From Brienomyrus brachyistius (Eukaryota; Chordata; Actinopteri; Osteoglossiformes; Mormyridae): a stretch of DNA of 64,000 nucleotides. A model generated the notes under the pieces. It was given only the letters and a program-made list of their open reading frames with translations, ran no database searches and was not told the origin of the DNA. The stretch lies in assembly GCF_023856365.1 (NCBI RefSeq), contig NW_026042848.1, forward strand, positions 1 through 64,000, read 5' to 3'. Numbering within the stretch: position 1 is the first letter of the stretch; the number at the start of each line of letters is the position of its first letter. Shown piece by piece: positions 10,626 to 35,670 of the stretch. The translations under genes were made by a program, and so were the position numbers.

Positions 10626-11870
10626 GTGCCCCCTGCGGCCCCAGAGCCCGAGCAGCCGTCTCCGCTGCCTGCAGCTACCGCGCCCACGTCCGAGGCGCTT
10701 TCCCTGCCTGCAGCTCCCGGGCAGGCGCCCCCTCTGCAGCCTGCAGCTCCAGTCCCTGGCCCCACTCCAGTCCCTTCTCCCCCTGTGACTCTGGTACCCT
10801 CACCCCGACGAGCCCGACCCCGGCCACGGGTCCTTATGTCTGTGTCCCATAAGGGGAGAGGACACAGACGCACGGCTGGGGTCCCACCCGCCCAGCCCCC
10901 TGGCTCGCCCTCCCTCGCCGGCGCTAGGGCTTGGTCGGCGCCTGCGGGTCCTGGCCCTCCGGGTCGGCTGTCGTCTGCGGGTCCCCCTCCGCGGCCTCGT
11001 CGCCCTGCCTCGGTCCCTCCTCCGGCGTCTTATCGGTTGCCTGCGGGCCCCCCGACGGCGGCTCCTCATTCGCCTGCTGGTCCTCCCGCTCTGGCGTGTC
11101 GGAGGACGTCGCCGTCTGCTGCGGCTCCCCCTCTCTCCTTGCCCTCGCCAGGGTCCCTTCCAGCTCCTTCGTCCCCTTCCCTGGTCTCCCCTCCGACTCC
11201 CTCCTTCGTCCCTGCGTCTGTCCCTCACCCCGTCTCCTCGGCCCCTCCGGCTCCGGCCTCCCGGCCGCCTGCAGCCCTTCCGGCTGCCTCCCGTCGCCCG
11301 CTGGGTCTCCCTCGGGCTCCTCTTGGTTCCCCCTCCTTCTCTCCCTGGCCTCCCGTCTTTGTCCCTCCTGCCTCTGCTCCCCCTCGCTTTGTTCCTCCTG
11401 TCTCTGTCCCTCCTCTCTTTGTCCCTCGTCCCTCTGGCTTCTGCTCCTCTTTCCCCGATGTTCCCTTCGTTCACTCCCGGTCCTTTTGTCCTGCCTGTTC
11501 CCTCCGTGTCCCCCTTTCTGATCTGTTTCTCTGCCTTTCCTGTTTTATGTCAAGTCTTGTCCTGGCTCCTTCCCCTGTGCCAGTTCTGTCTGTCCGTTCT
11601 GTTCCCTGTCCCTCATTAATGAGGTTTTATATAGATATACATATATGCCCGGCTTGTCCGCTCCTCGTGTGTGCCACGCCCCCTGATTACCCACGTGTGC
11701 TTCCCTGATCGTCTCCTGCTTTGCCCGATTACTTTGATTAGTCATGACCTATTTTAAGTTCTGGTCTTACCTGTTTGCCCTGTCCGTCATTGTAGTTTGT
11801 CAATGCCTGCGTTCCGTCCTGCTCTACCCGCTCCGTTTCCCCGATTAAAGACCCGTTTTCACAAACACAA
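10626..11870 (+). mobile_element. GC-rich proline-coding stretch, probable 3' end of a retroelement
   Basis: Base composition jumps to very high GC, and three frames stay open for hundreds of bases. Frame 10626-11708 reads as low-complexity Pro/Ala/Ser/Arg (360 codons, first codon GTG, no upstream ATG). After the stop there is a promoter-poor, pyrimidine-rich tail containing 'ccacgccccctgattaccca' and ending at 'gattaaagacccgttttcac'. Proline-rich tails followed by such a sequence are familiar from fish retroelements, so I read this as a truncated element rather than a host gene. The tail directly abuts the 29-bp array. Confidence 0.4.
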
Positions 11871-11873
11871 AAA

Positions 11874-24446
<12,573 letters not shown>

Positions 24447-25645
24447 TTTTCAGTCCGTACTAAAGACGTATTGCAAAATAAGCAGAGGTCCAACAGTAGG
24501 CCTTTGAATGGGCTACAGGCTGCATTGGGTTCTGCTGCTTTTTCTTCCGAGTCGCCTGCCCCTCCTCCCCCGAAGTCATCGGCTCTTCCTCGGTTGTATC
24601 ACACACAGGTTCGGAAACATTCGATGCGCATTACCGTCCCCTCCTGCACTGGAGGGTTAAGGACAACGTGATTATATCGAACCAAAATTGAAATGTGCAA
24701 GTTGACTTTCCTAGTTATACGTCTTCATTTTTATTCTGGGTTTAACAACCATGAGTTTATGACGTATTTTACATGATTAGTTGGCGACTGGACCTTATTG
24801 TTTATATCTCTTATTAAGGATCCATCCATCCATACATCAATTATCAAAACCACACACTTACAATCCGAGTCTAGTTTCATATGCTGCGCTGCTGAGCGAC
24901 CCGCAGAATATTATGCATGAGTACAAGTCACAAGCCCCGTTTCCACTAACACGGGGCCGGTTCTAGCTTGGTGCCTTTTGAGACCGAGGCAAAAAGATGC
25001 AGACTCTCCCCGTCGGGGAATCGAACCCCGGTCTCCCGCGTGACAGGCGGGGATACTCACCACTATACTAACGAGGAGATGTACGCGCACTACTTTTACA
25101 TCTTCAAGATAAACAGCGGATGACTACTAACATTTGCGAGTAATCAATGACTGAGCTTCATGTCATGACCATGGTGCTCAAGAGAAGAAAAAATACATAA
25201 TGTACGTCCACTGATACCAGAACAACCATATAGCTTTATACTAAGACGATGATTAAACGGAAAATTCCTTTACAAAACACTGCCACAAAATCATAGTTTC
25301 GCAATATTACATCGTGCAACGGGACACAGTGTAAGTACGTGAAGTCGGTAATTAAATCAAGAAAAAAAAGTGAGAGGAAAAGAATACTTTTCTATTATCA
25401 TATTTTTCTAACTGGCCAAACTGAGTCATATTTTGATTATACACACTAACAGAAAAACAGTGCAAATCTCCGGTAGTCCGTTTCACTTGCGCTCCGCTAT
25501 GGGGCAGTAACAAGCAGAGCTTAAGTGTGGAAGGAAAAAAAAAACACAGGACAGCATCAATCCCAACTTCACAAACGCCGGAGATCGAGATGCTGTAAGC
25601 ATGACAATTAACATCTTTATCCAAGGGAACAGCTGCAAGACACAG
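24447..25645. promoter_or_regulatory. Divergent spacer between u2af2 and rgs11
   Basis: The two start codons (24446 minus, 25646 plus) are 1.2 kb apart and face away from each other, so both promoters should lie here. The first ~170 bases next to u2af2 are C-rich (tcgcctgcccctcctccccc), fitting a housekeeping promoter. A tRNA-Asp gene sits in the middle. No TATA box could be placed with confidence. Confidence 0.4.
25006..25077 (-). tRNA. tRNA-Asp (GTC)
   Basis: This 72-bp sequence starts TCCTCGTTAGTATAGTGGTG and ends CCCCGACGGGGAG, with anticodon loop CCTGTCACG, T-arm GGTTCGATTCC and a paired acceptor (TCCTCGT with ACGGGGA, allowing G-T). There is no intron. A TTTTT pol III terminator follows on the minus strand at 24991-24995, about 11 bases past the 3' end. 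It looks functional. Confidence 0.96.
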
Positions 25646-28600
25646 ATGCCGCGCCTAACAAAGGTAGGATCGATTCCGAAGTTCAGGCATTTACAGACGC
25701 GGACTCTTCTGGAGTTGATTTTTTTCGGGAGATACGCATCAACTTCAAAAGTATGAACCGCATTATATCTATATCTGTTATGACGTTGTAGCTATTGATA
25801 CTGATGCATCACAAAAATAATTTAAATGTTTTTTCATTCTGACATATGTTCGTTCGGACGAGGATTTTATTATATGAGATAAGTTTTAAATGAAAACTTT
25901 TTTTAATCTATATGATTAATTCTCGAATCTAAGCCAGACTTCACATAAATCATTCATTCATAAATATAATGGAACATACAACATCCAGGTATCCATGAAA
26001 TTTATGATCAGGCTATACGTTTGTGATAACAACAAAACAACACAACATGTATATTTACAATATATGGGCCTATTGTTTAATATTGCCTCCAAATTATAGC
26101 CAGACAATAACGCAATAGGCCGACATCAAACTATTTTCATGTAAAACAAAAGTGCTGGCAGTTTGCTTGTGCTTACAGACCCCGCCTTGAGCCCATCCAG
26201 AAAGATCCCAAAAATAACCGACAAGCAAAGGTTGTAACAATCTGAGCATGTTTAGTTTAATGTAATCAGGAGCCGAATTAATAACGCGAATAAATGATCA
26301 AACCGAAAGTCTGTAGTCGGGAATATCCGATAACGTCTTTGACGTGCAGTTAAGATAGTCAGAGGAAAAACCTTGTAGTTTACTTATATATATGCCTAAA
26401 TATATGAGTGTGTCTCTCCGGTGATTTAATGATGAATATAACGATTACATATCAAATCACACATTAAGCAATTATTATATTACTAGGTTGAACGTTTTCA
26501 CTATGTCTGTCGTCACCTTGATTTCACGATTTTGACTATTCTTCTTATCCCAGATTGAACAAGTCATTGTGGCGATGCAAGATCCCGACATGGGGATAAA
26601 GATGAAGAATCAAAGACTGTTAATCACAGTGATTCCACATGCGATGACAGGTGCACGATACATATTTTACTTTTTAAAAATAATTTTTCGTGCCGCCCGG
26701 GTTGTCTTACACCCGGCCGTGCAGTGTCCCGGGGGCCGGGTCCTAATGGTCATTTAAGCCCTTCACAGGAAAGCCCATACATCGGCGGTCTTCGGGAATC
26801 CTGTGCATTAAGACTGTCATCGATCTCCTTGCGCTCATATTTATTTATGTAATTTATTTATCGAGTTCAGCGTTTTTGATTTATGACGGCTTAATGCATT
26901 TCTCGACTCTAACTAGATGCCTTCCTCGCTATGCCTTCCCAGGAAATGATATCGTGGAGTGGCTAATTCAGAAGTACTCCATCATGGAAGAAGGTAGGGC
27001 CGAGAAGTATGTAGGGAAGCGTTACCTGGTGCTCTTATGTGAGGTTAATCGATTGTTTTTTTCCCTTCGTGACGACGATGGCGCCCCTGCTGGCGAAAGA
27101 CGTCATCAGGTTTTTTTTTTTTTGTAATAAAATAACAGAAATAAACGAGTCTTTTGAATAATAAATACAAATGAAGTAATAGAATTTGTCATCCATACAA
27201 CAGATTAGCCTAGCTGCATTTATGTGTAAGCATATGCAATTCACGTGTCTGACAGAAGCATGTTCTGTTCCATTGATATTGCTGAGCCTGTGAATTAATA
27301 AATGTCAGAATTGAGCTTGTCCATAACATAGACACCCCATTCGCCTGAAGCTTTTGGGATTTTCTTCCCCTGGCGTCAATTTATCTGCTGAATTATTTAT
27401 CTTTCTGCTGAGAGGCTATTAGTACAAATAATCTGTAGGCCAGTCCCGAGTCGCGCCGCTACGCATGCTGAGCTGTACGGTTTGATAGTCCCGATGCAAA
27501 CTTCGCTGATAGCCAGAGGCAGTCAGTCATGCCTGGAGAAATATCGCTATCCGTCTCCCTCATTATGCACTTCTGCAAGACGCTGTTGTCCTGAATTCCC
27601 GGGCGATGCAGATGAGGTTTTAAATAGCAAGGGAGCAGATTTCCCTGATTTACAGCCCAGATTGGAAAAGAAGTCGGAATGGAAAGGAGGGGACTTTTAG
27701 GCAGTAGATGGCAGATGCATTAACAGACTTGAATGGGCAAAAAACCTGTTGCCCCGGTAAGCAGTTACCCCTCCCTGTAAACACTAGGCTTCCCCCTAGC
27801 AGCGCTGTTGCTGCGCCGGTCTGAAACCCCCGGGAGCGCCTGACTGCCAATGGCCGCGGAGGCAGCCGGAAAGTGGAAAGTCCCAATTACTCGTAATTAA
27901 TTATAGTTCCGATGAGGAATGCACCATCCCCGCGGCTTATTCTGTGCACCATGTCAACGTTTTTTCCAGTTACTTGCTATACCGTAAAATAAAATATAAT
28001 ATGCCTACTCAGTTTCTAGTTATCGTGTGTTCTACTGTATTCCACTGACAAAAATTTAGAGAATTACTATGCCTAAATCTGGGCTACGAGTAGTGGATTT
28101 GTTTGAGCTTTGAGTAGTTTACGTGGAAATGAGTGACCACTTTGTGTGTTTTCAGAGGCACTTCATGTGGGGAATCTGATCGTGAAGCACGGCTACATTT
28201 ACCCCCTAAAGGACCCCAGGACGCTCGTCCTGCGGCCCGACGAGACGCCGTATCGCTTCCAGGTAACCTAAAACCACGGTTTCTTCAGATGGAGGGCAGC
28301 GCGAGAGGGTGGTGGCCATGTGGGGGGGCACGCATATCGAAACTATTCGTTGGAGAGACTGCGGAATTACCGTGTAGGACAGTATTTCTCAATCTGGTCC
28401 GGGCTCCAGAGCTGAGAGGGTGCAAAAACGTAGACTGTCTGGTAGGGAGCTGGGAGGGAGCAAAAACGTGGATCATCTGTGTGTCGCCGAGGACCGGATT
28501 GGGAAACACTGATGTATGAGAACCAATGCCAGTTAAAGTAGCAAAATGCCTTCCACCCGCCTTGTCCCTGACATGTTAAATCACAAAGCACCTTTGTCAC

Positions 28601-31600
28601 GCTGCTTCTGAATAGTTTCAAATGACAGCATCTCCTTTTTGCTAGACTCCGTACTTCTGGAGCTCTCAGCAGTGGCCAGCCTCCGAGCTAGATTACGGTG
28701 ATTACCAATTATTAATCATGTGCTCGCCTATTACATCATTACTTCCCTTTACTAGAATAATAGAAAAACACAGTTTCTTGCCATGTCTTTCTTTTGCTCT
28801 TCTAAAGCGATTTATTTGACTAAGAAGAATATCAGAAAGCAAGGGCAGCTGATAGACTATGAAAAGGTAAGAGAAAATTTTTATTTATGTACATTTCAAT
28901 GCTATTCTTATTCGCTGGTCTGAAGCATTGCTTGATGAGATCATGTGATAGCTGAATGCTCATGGGAGTTTTACTTACACAAAATATTATGAGGGTAGAA
29001 GGAAAAATGATTGGTTCAGAGAGATAACCAATTAGATTGTACATGAGGTGGATCCGAGCAACTAGAGGAGGCAGGAGCAACCAATCAGATGTCTTGGTCC
29101 TGCCTCCTCTGCAATCTGATTGGTTATCTATCCGAACCAATCATTTTCCTTCTGCCCTCAGAACATTTTTGTGTAAGAAAACCTCCCACCAATTATGCAC
29201 ATAGTAGGATCGCACATAGACATCCACCAACTTGCCGCCATGTTGCGTCAGGGTCAACGCATTTTAGGTTCTCATCAGTAAGAGGGTTTGTGAATCCGAC
29301 ACTGCCAGCTGATATCCTGGGAGGGGTTCGGCCTGTGAGTCATAACGTGAACCCATGCAGCAACGCAGCCAGCCGTGCGACCTGGCAATGTCGCATTTAA
29401 ACATCGTCTCCGCAGGACAGCTACAACATGTTGCACAAACGGATCAACCACACCTGGGACTTCGTGGTGATGCAGGCGAAGGAGCAGCTCAGGTAAACCC
29501 CACCCCAGCCCGGGAATACTGTCGCATCGAGCTATGAAATCAATTTCATAAATGCACACAAGGGGACAGATGAGAATGGATGAATAAATCTCGTATTAAG
29601 AGGATGATGATGTTACCTAAATTAAAAAGTAACATGGTGTGTGGTCATAATTTCCCTCCTATCTGTTAAATCAGACCTCAGCCTAAACACTAGAGTCGGA
29701 AATCCATTTCTAAGTGAAAAAGGAAACAGAAAAATGAAAACCCTACCTTGCAGTTCAGTGATTACCGCTATATGCTAATTACCCAGTATGCTTTCTGACT
29801 CTCCATCGACTGCTCTGCTCCTACCAGGGCAGCCAAACAGAGGCGCAAGGCGGACCGCATCGTGCTGGAATGTCAGGAACAGGCCTACTGGCTCGTCAAC
29901 AGACCGCCAGTAAGCACCTCCCCCGAAACCCCTGACTCCCTACATCTGCCCCGGCGAAAACCCAGTATGCTGTGATTAGAGTAAAGCACACACTGGGTAA
30001 ACCTGAACTCAATGCACCTTGGCAGCTCGAATATCGCCTAAGGCTGGGGGCGATTCTAGGATTTTTTTGAGGTTGTGGGGCAGAGTGGTGGCTCTGGGCC
30101 TAGGGATCTGTGCAAGCAAGTGGAAGGTTGTTGGTTCAAATCCTGTGAATGCCCAGAGTGATTCTACTCCGTTGGGCCTTTCAGCAAGGGCCTTAACCTG
30201 CAATTGCTTTGTCCTGGGTATGACATTAATCTACATGCAGGCCTGTTAGGAGATCCTTCAACTTACAGGGGAAACTTGGCAGGATTGGCAGGAAGGCATA
30301 GGCAGGGTCCCATTCCCCCACAGAGAGCTGGGGGGTTGTGCAGTTCTCTCCCACGACAACGGGTTTGTTCAATGAAGGAAGGCAAAGGAAACATCTGTAA
30401 GGACATATGGAACATTTCCGGTATAATTTTCGATCTCCGTCATCTCCAGAGCATTGAGCTCAGCAAAATTCACGGGGGGGGGGGGGGGGGGGGGGGGGGG
30501 AGTTTTATCTTCGTTAAGTAAGACACACAGAGTGTCTCCATGCATACTTTGTGGGGGAGGAATATATCACTTCAGGCCTGATAACCCACTACTGCTTCAG
30601 TGTGATCATGAAATATTTACTTAGCTGGGAAGAAGCCTATGTTCTGTGGGACGAGAGCTTTCAGAAGACAGACAGGACAGCAGGCTGCGGGAATGAGCAA
30701 CTGCACCCTCGCTGAGTGTAATTTGGAGTTCATGAATAACACAGGAGAGTGGAGAATGAAAGTGTGGGACAGGAGCAGAGTGTGGTGTGTATCTGGCTTA
30801 ATCCCGGCCGTCACTAGGGCCCCTTTCTGCTGGGTGCGCAGCATCTCTCAGCGCTAATAAGCATCAGCGTTTATGTGGGCCATTATCCCCATCCGGGGCG
30901 GCATCAGGAGGTGGGAATGGCAGCCACGCAGCTGCGGATCACATCCTAAATTCAGCTTATTTTGCAGATGTACCTTTTATTGAGACTAGAGCAGTTGGGG
31001 GTTTAGGGACTTCTCTCAGGGGTCCAGTGGTGATGTCACTCTGCTGACTGTGGGATTTAAACCGGCAACCTTCCAGTCATAGGCGGCGACTGCCAACCCG
31101 CTCAGCCACACACCACCTTCATTGATGAAACCCACCGTTTTGACGCCAATTAGACGGAAACACAGTTGAGCCAAAAACCACGCAGCGTAGGGCCCCCCAG
31201 TCAGGTGCTGCTCGTGTTTAAAAGGCAGGGACGCTCTGCACTCTGGTACGGCCAGGTGGACGGGGGAAGCTGGGGGGGGGGGGGGATTAAAACCAGCAAA
31301 TGACAAAATGGCCGCTTCCTGCCTCCTTTCTCTTTGCCCGAGAAACACGAGACGCATCGCTAAGACTGGTGATGCTTGGATCTGGGAGAGAGGAGTGCGA
31401 AGGGACTGGGAGACGGCCTGAAGCTAAAATGCAGACATGCTGTGTTTGCGTCTCCCCCCCCCACCACCCCCCCCACTTGTTGGGCCTTTTAAACGAGCTG
31501 GAAGAGGATCCCACCTCCGGAATACCGGATCCATTATCTGACCTCTATTCCTGCGGCTCAGGCTTAATGCTGCATGTTAGCGGAGAGATAATGGATGTAA

Positions 31601-34600
31601 TTGCAAATAGCAGCGTAATAATTTGCCAAATAGTCTCTCTGCTGTTAAGTCCTGAGCTGATCTGAAGCACTTTAATTGGGATTTAAGGAAACCATGTTAA
31701 ATCAGATTGCATTCAGTATCGACATTTGGTTAGTTTATTCTGTAAAGCAGGGTACCCCAGTCCTGATCATGGATACTGTGTCACCGACTGGCCCTCCAGG
31801 ACCGAATGGTCCTTTTGGAAAGCTGTCACACTGTCCCCTACTGGGCAGTGTCGCCATGGGCTGTACCCAGTGGCATCATGGGAAATGTGACCAATAGTGC
31901 TAAGGGGTATTAATGGAGCGTTAGACCGGCGTCAGTCTGCTTGAGAGAAACGAGCTCACTCTTCATCTGAAGTTCAGCTAAGGATTTCTCACCCTCTGAT
32001 TTTCTGCAGCTGGGAACATTCAGCGTTCAAGAACAAGGCCCTGAGCGAAGGAACCGGCACAACTCCCGAGTCCAGCTGGTCTGAGCTTTTTATTAAGCAT
32101 ATACATTTTTTCCGTAATGCCAGTACCTGCTGTTTATCGCCTCTGTCAGTCACAGGACCGGATCCGGGCAAACAAGAGAGCCGCTCGGGGCCTAGATAAG
32201 ATCAAAGTCATGAAGAAAAAATATGTATATTAATATCTATATATATATGGCAGCTATAGGCAGAATAGGCTGTTGCCTTGGGCCCCCAAATTACCCAAGG
32301 AAGTGAAGTGATAATCAGTGTTTTTGGTGGGAGGGCATCCGAGGGAAGCTCGTGTGTGAGTGTGACAGCACTTCGTTGTGCTCATCTTTCTGTCTCACTT
32401 CTTCCTCACTTCCTGCTCTCGTTTTCCATGCTAACGTAAGTACGTCAGCAGTCCCACAATACATACTCGTAATAGTGCTATATTATTCATGGTTTCTAGA
32501 CTGGATGTCTGCTTAGTAAAGCCAGGAGCTGAGTGTGAGCAGAATTCCTACTGTCTGATTCCTTGCATGTGATTCGCTCGTGGGAGTTTTACCCTCACAA
32601 AAATGTTCTGAGGGCAGAAGGAAAAATGATTGGTTCAGAGAGATAACCAATTAGATTGTAGAGGAGGTGGGTCTAAGGAACTAGAGGAGGCAGGAACAAG
32701 ACATCTGATTGGTTGACCCCCCCCCCTCCTCTAGTTGCCTGTATCCACCACTTCTACAGTCTGATTGGTTATCTCTCTGAACCAATGAACCTTGTGCCCT
32801 CAGAACATTTTTGCGCAAGTAAAACTCCCATAAACATGTGGCTTATATCATGTTTAGAGACGGTTTTGTTTCTTCCTTCTTTACAGAACAGAACGCGGAC
32901 TACTACAAAAGAGAGGTAAGCCTGAAAGAATTTAGAGTGAACCTATTTCAGCTGATGGGATGGTTGCCAAGAACAACCAAAGAGGGTGATTAAGTGGGCT
33001 CTTAAGAATGCTGTCATAAGAAAATTGCTTCGGAAGGATCTACATCTGTGTTGTCGTTTTCTTTTGTTGGCTCTCAGATATTGACAAATTCTGTTTAAAG
33101 GTACAACAGCATGGCTCTTATCAGGGCTTGGATGTGTACCATGCTGTGCCTTTTTTCTGACTCTTATATTCCCCGTGTGATTTTTCATGGCTCCCGACAC
33201 CAGATTGAACACATCAGGAAATCCCTGGGCCGCTCGAGGGTCAAGTCCTCCATCTGCCTGGAAAGGTTGGATAACAGCCTCCCCCACCTACCCCCCCCCA
33301 ACACCTGTGATTCAGCCTCAGTCCCAGCATAGCTGGGGGACCACTGGTTCGACACCAGTCCACATTAGTCCCTAACTGGGGGATATCTCTGGGTATTCTG
33401 TATACTGTGCCTCTGATTGGTGGGGGGGGGGGATCTATTTCATGTTAATTCTGACAAAAATGCTGGGGACTGCTCTTTGTGAAAATCTAACCTCGTTATT
33501 TCGTTCTTTCGTCCATCTGCCCATCCATCTTTCACCATAAATCTCAGAGTCACACATATCCTGGATTAATGATGCCTAACTAATATTGAAACCGGTTGAC
33601 TATTAAACTGAATTGAACTGTATTTAACTGCAAATAATTACTTAATATTGATCAGAAGGTCGCCGGTTCAAGCCTGGCTTCAGCACACTTGTGGGTCCTT
33701 GAACAAGGCCCTTAACCCCCAGGTTCCTGGGAGCCTCTACGGGCAGCTGCCCTTTGCTACCAAGCTTTCTCTCACCTATGGAGAGCAAGATGGAGGAGAT
33801 GAAAAGAGAATTTCCTTATAGGGTTCAATGACGTATAATCATTTCGTCACCATTTCGAGCTCCAGTTTGCTGGAATATGCCAGCATTGAACCTGAATATT
33901 TGATGACTTGCAAGGATTATAGAAAGTAGGACTAAAACTGGGAATGGCTGGTCTTCTGTGTTCAGCTTCCTTAAGTTCAGCGAGCAGTACCTGAACCATG
34001 ACCCCATGATGCAAGGCTGCCCCCCCAGCAACCCCTGGATAACAGATGACACGGCACTCTGGACGCTGAATGCCGACATGTGAGTGTGCGTTACCGCGCC
34101 CCATCCTGCCTCTTCAGGGCCACACCCCCAGAGGTGACTGTCGTCTCTTCACTTCCACGCCTCCTGGTGCAGGGTGGAGACACCCACCAAGCTGCGGGTG
34201 GAACGATGGGGGTTCGGCTTCACGGAGCTCCTTAGGGACCCTCTGGGACGGTGCAAGTTCAGGGAGTACCTGGAGAAGGAGTTCAGTGGTGAGCAGCATG
34301 TAGACCCCCCCGCCCAAGTAGATCAGCTTCATGGAGGCATCGTCAGCAAGTAAGAATCATATTCATTATTTGATCACTGCGGGCCTATTTGGGCAGTGTG
34401 TGACTCAGCAGATTGGGATTCATTGCAGGAGGTCATCAGCTCAAATCCCAGAGTCAGCTGAGTGACCTCACTATTGGGCCGTCGATCAGTTACTCCAGGG
34501 ACTGACTGACCCTGCCCTCTCAAAAAAAAAAAAAAATAGGATCTAGCATCTGCTAAATTAATAATCATGATCCCTCTATGAAAGGCAATTCTCCTCCATA

Positions 34601-35670
34601 TTGGCATCGTGATGAGCGCCTCCTGCAGGTAGCTGATGCATGCGCTGTTTCATTCACAGTGGAGAACCTCTGTTTCTGGGAGGCCTGTGAGGACATCCGG
34701 CACGGCGAGAGCGCTACGATCCCGCAGAAGGTGGAAGAGGTCTACAAGTGAGTGCGACCTTGTGGCCCAGTGGGACAGTTTGCATCCCAGTTGAATTTAG
34801 AGCAGGCCCTGATGTGGCACTTGCTTACTCCCAGTGGGACTGCAAAGCTCAGGCTCATCACTTCCTTCCCCCCAGGCAGTTCCTGGCCCCGGGAGCCAGC
34901 AAGTGGGTAAACGTGGACAGCAAGACCATGGAGAAGACCCTGCAGGGCATGAAAAGCCCACATCGTTTTGTCCTGGATGACGCCCAGATGCACATCTATT
35001 TCCTGATGAAGAAGGTAGGAGCATTAACTGTGCACAGCCATGAAAGTGGATGACAGCTTCATTAAAACGGGCTCCCGGCCTCTCCTCTCACCCTCAGGAC
35101 TCCTACGCCCGCTATTTAAAGTCCGATCTCTACAAAAACATGCTGGCTAGAGCCATAGAACCACAAGAGACCAAAAAAAGGTAAAACTATTATCTTCTAT
35201 AAAAGGGGTCTTTCTGTAATATATTCCATGTATTTTATATAAGGGGATAAGACTCATATTGGTGTGGGATACACACAGGTTCTGTTTCTGGGGTTGTTAA
35301 CGATTAATTCCAGGGATTTTTGGGCTTAGTGTGAACTGCTGGCTTCAGCTTAGCTTCGTCACTAAGACTACACAGAGTTCTGTAATGTTAATTGCTTTTG
35401 CGTCCCCTGTGATGCTCTCCAGTTTCTGTTTGTAATTCCACGGTAGTCAAGGATTTTCCAACATGGCTGACTTAGAAAAGGCAGTGCCACAAGTGTTAGC
35501 GGAACGCTAACATGTTCTCCTTCCCATCATGCCCCAGTGTCTTTCCCTTTGTGAGACGCCAGCGGCACTCCAGCCGTAACCCTGCCCTTTTCGCCCAGGC
35601 CTTAGAGGACAACGGCAAGACCAAGTCCCTGGGGTCACCAGCAAGTCCCACAGCAGCCTGCTCTTCCTAA
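25646..35670 (+). CDS. rgs11: Regulator of G-protein signalling 11 (R7 family)
   Basis: R7 RGS proteins pair with G-beta5 and speed GTP hydrolysis by G-alpha i/o, chiefly in neurons and retina. Seventeen phase-consistent exons: 25646-25663 (MPRLTK), 26554-26650, 26943-26993, 28156-28262, 28646-28697, 28808-28866, 29416-29492, 29828-29909, 32010-32078, 32892-32915, 33204-33265, 33966-34079, 34173-34288, 34660-34747, 34876-35014, 35098-35180 and 35538-35670. Total 1371 nt, 456 aa, close to human RGS11 (467). Domains: DEP (exons 2-4: [16 protein letters not shown] strand, [30 protein letters not shown]), R7 homology region, GGL (...PPSNPW preceded by KFSEQYL), then the RGS domain ([19 protein letters not shown] to [19 protein letters not shown]). 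The short tail ([12 protein letters not shown]...) favours RGS11 over the long-tailed RGS9, although AIEPQET is RGS9-like. One oddity is [16 protein letters not shown], with Val where the family usually has Gly. Exons 9 and 10 are the least certain. Confidence 0.93.
28380..28511. mobile_element. Palindromic hAT-type MITE
   Basis: The left end CAGTATTTCTCAATC and the right end GATTGGGAAACACTG pair. Inside, 'gtgcaaaaacgtagactgtc' and 'gagcaaaaacgtggatcatc' echo each other. The flanks gtgtagga and atgtatga could be a decayed 8-bp duplication. It is the same family as 18476-18647 and lies in rgs11 intron 4. Confidence 0.6.
28962..29188. mobile_element. Palindromic MITE, ~110-bp arms
   Basis: The left arm runs 'tgggagttttacttacacaa', 'gaaggaaaaatgattggttc', 'ataaccaattagattgt'. 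The right arm is its inverse, ending 'cagaacatttttgtgtaaga' and 'aaacctccca'. The element is close to a perfect hairpin. A second copy is at 32581-32830, and the right flank of the 29-bp array resembles its end. It lies in rgs11 intron 6. Confidence 0.8.
30066..30250 (+). mobile_element. tRNA-headed SINE fragment
   Basis: The segment 'gggcagagtggtggctctgg', then 'aaggttgttggttcaaatcc' (B-box-like) and 'aagggccttaacctgcaatt' matches the family also seen at 20185, 21150, 30985 and 33645. It lies in rgs11 intron 8. Confidence 0.6.
30474..30500. repeat. Run of 27 G
   Basis: An uninterrupted G run on the plus strand in the sense direction of an rgs11 intron. It can form G-quadruplex structures and is a likely place for length errors. 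Confidence 0.9.
30985..31115 (-). mobile_element. tRNA-headed SINE fragment
   Basis: The words 'gggatttaaaccggcaacct' and 'cccgctcagccacacac' are the complement of a tRNA-like head; 'ggtccagtggtgatgtcact' matches the body of the family at 20185 and 21150. It lies in rgs11 intron 8. Confidence 0.55.
32581..32830. mobile_element. Palindromic MITE, second copy
   Basis: It begins TGGGAGTTTTA and ends TAAAACTCCCA, an exact inverted pair. Arms carry 'ttctgagggcagaaggaaaa', 'atgattggttcagagagata' and 'accaattagattgta', with the inverse on the right. A poly-C run marks the turn (about 32716-32725). It ends 61 bp before rgs11 exon 10, so a strong RNA hairpin would lie next to that 24-nt exon. Confidence 0.85.
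33645..33800 (+). mobile_element. SINE-like fragment
   Basis: 'gatcagaaggtcgccggttc' resembles a tRNA B-box region, and 'gaacaaggcccttaaccccc' follows as in fish tRNA SINEs. The 5' end is missing. It lies in rgs11 intron 11. Confidence 0.5.
34388..34565 (+). mobile_element. tRNA-headed SINE
   Basis: It reads 'gggcagtgtgtgactcagca', 'aggtcatcagctcaaatccc', 'gactgactgaccctgccctc', a poly-A tract and 'tagcatctgctaaatta', the same layout as 20358-20575. It lies in rgs11 intron 13. Confidence 0.65.

Noticed and set aside
10800..11521. Arg-rich minus-strand and Ser/Cys/Leu-rich plus-strand overlapping frames
   Set aside because: All frames are open because of extreme GC composition; the overlapping proteins are low-complexity shadows.
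32887..32915. rgs11 exon 10 starting at 32887 (AG at 32885-32886)
   Set aside because: That start breaks the phase with the exon ending at 32078; the next AG (32890-32891) gives NADYYKRE in frame.
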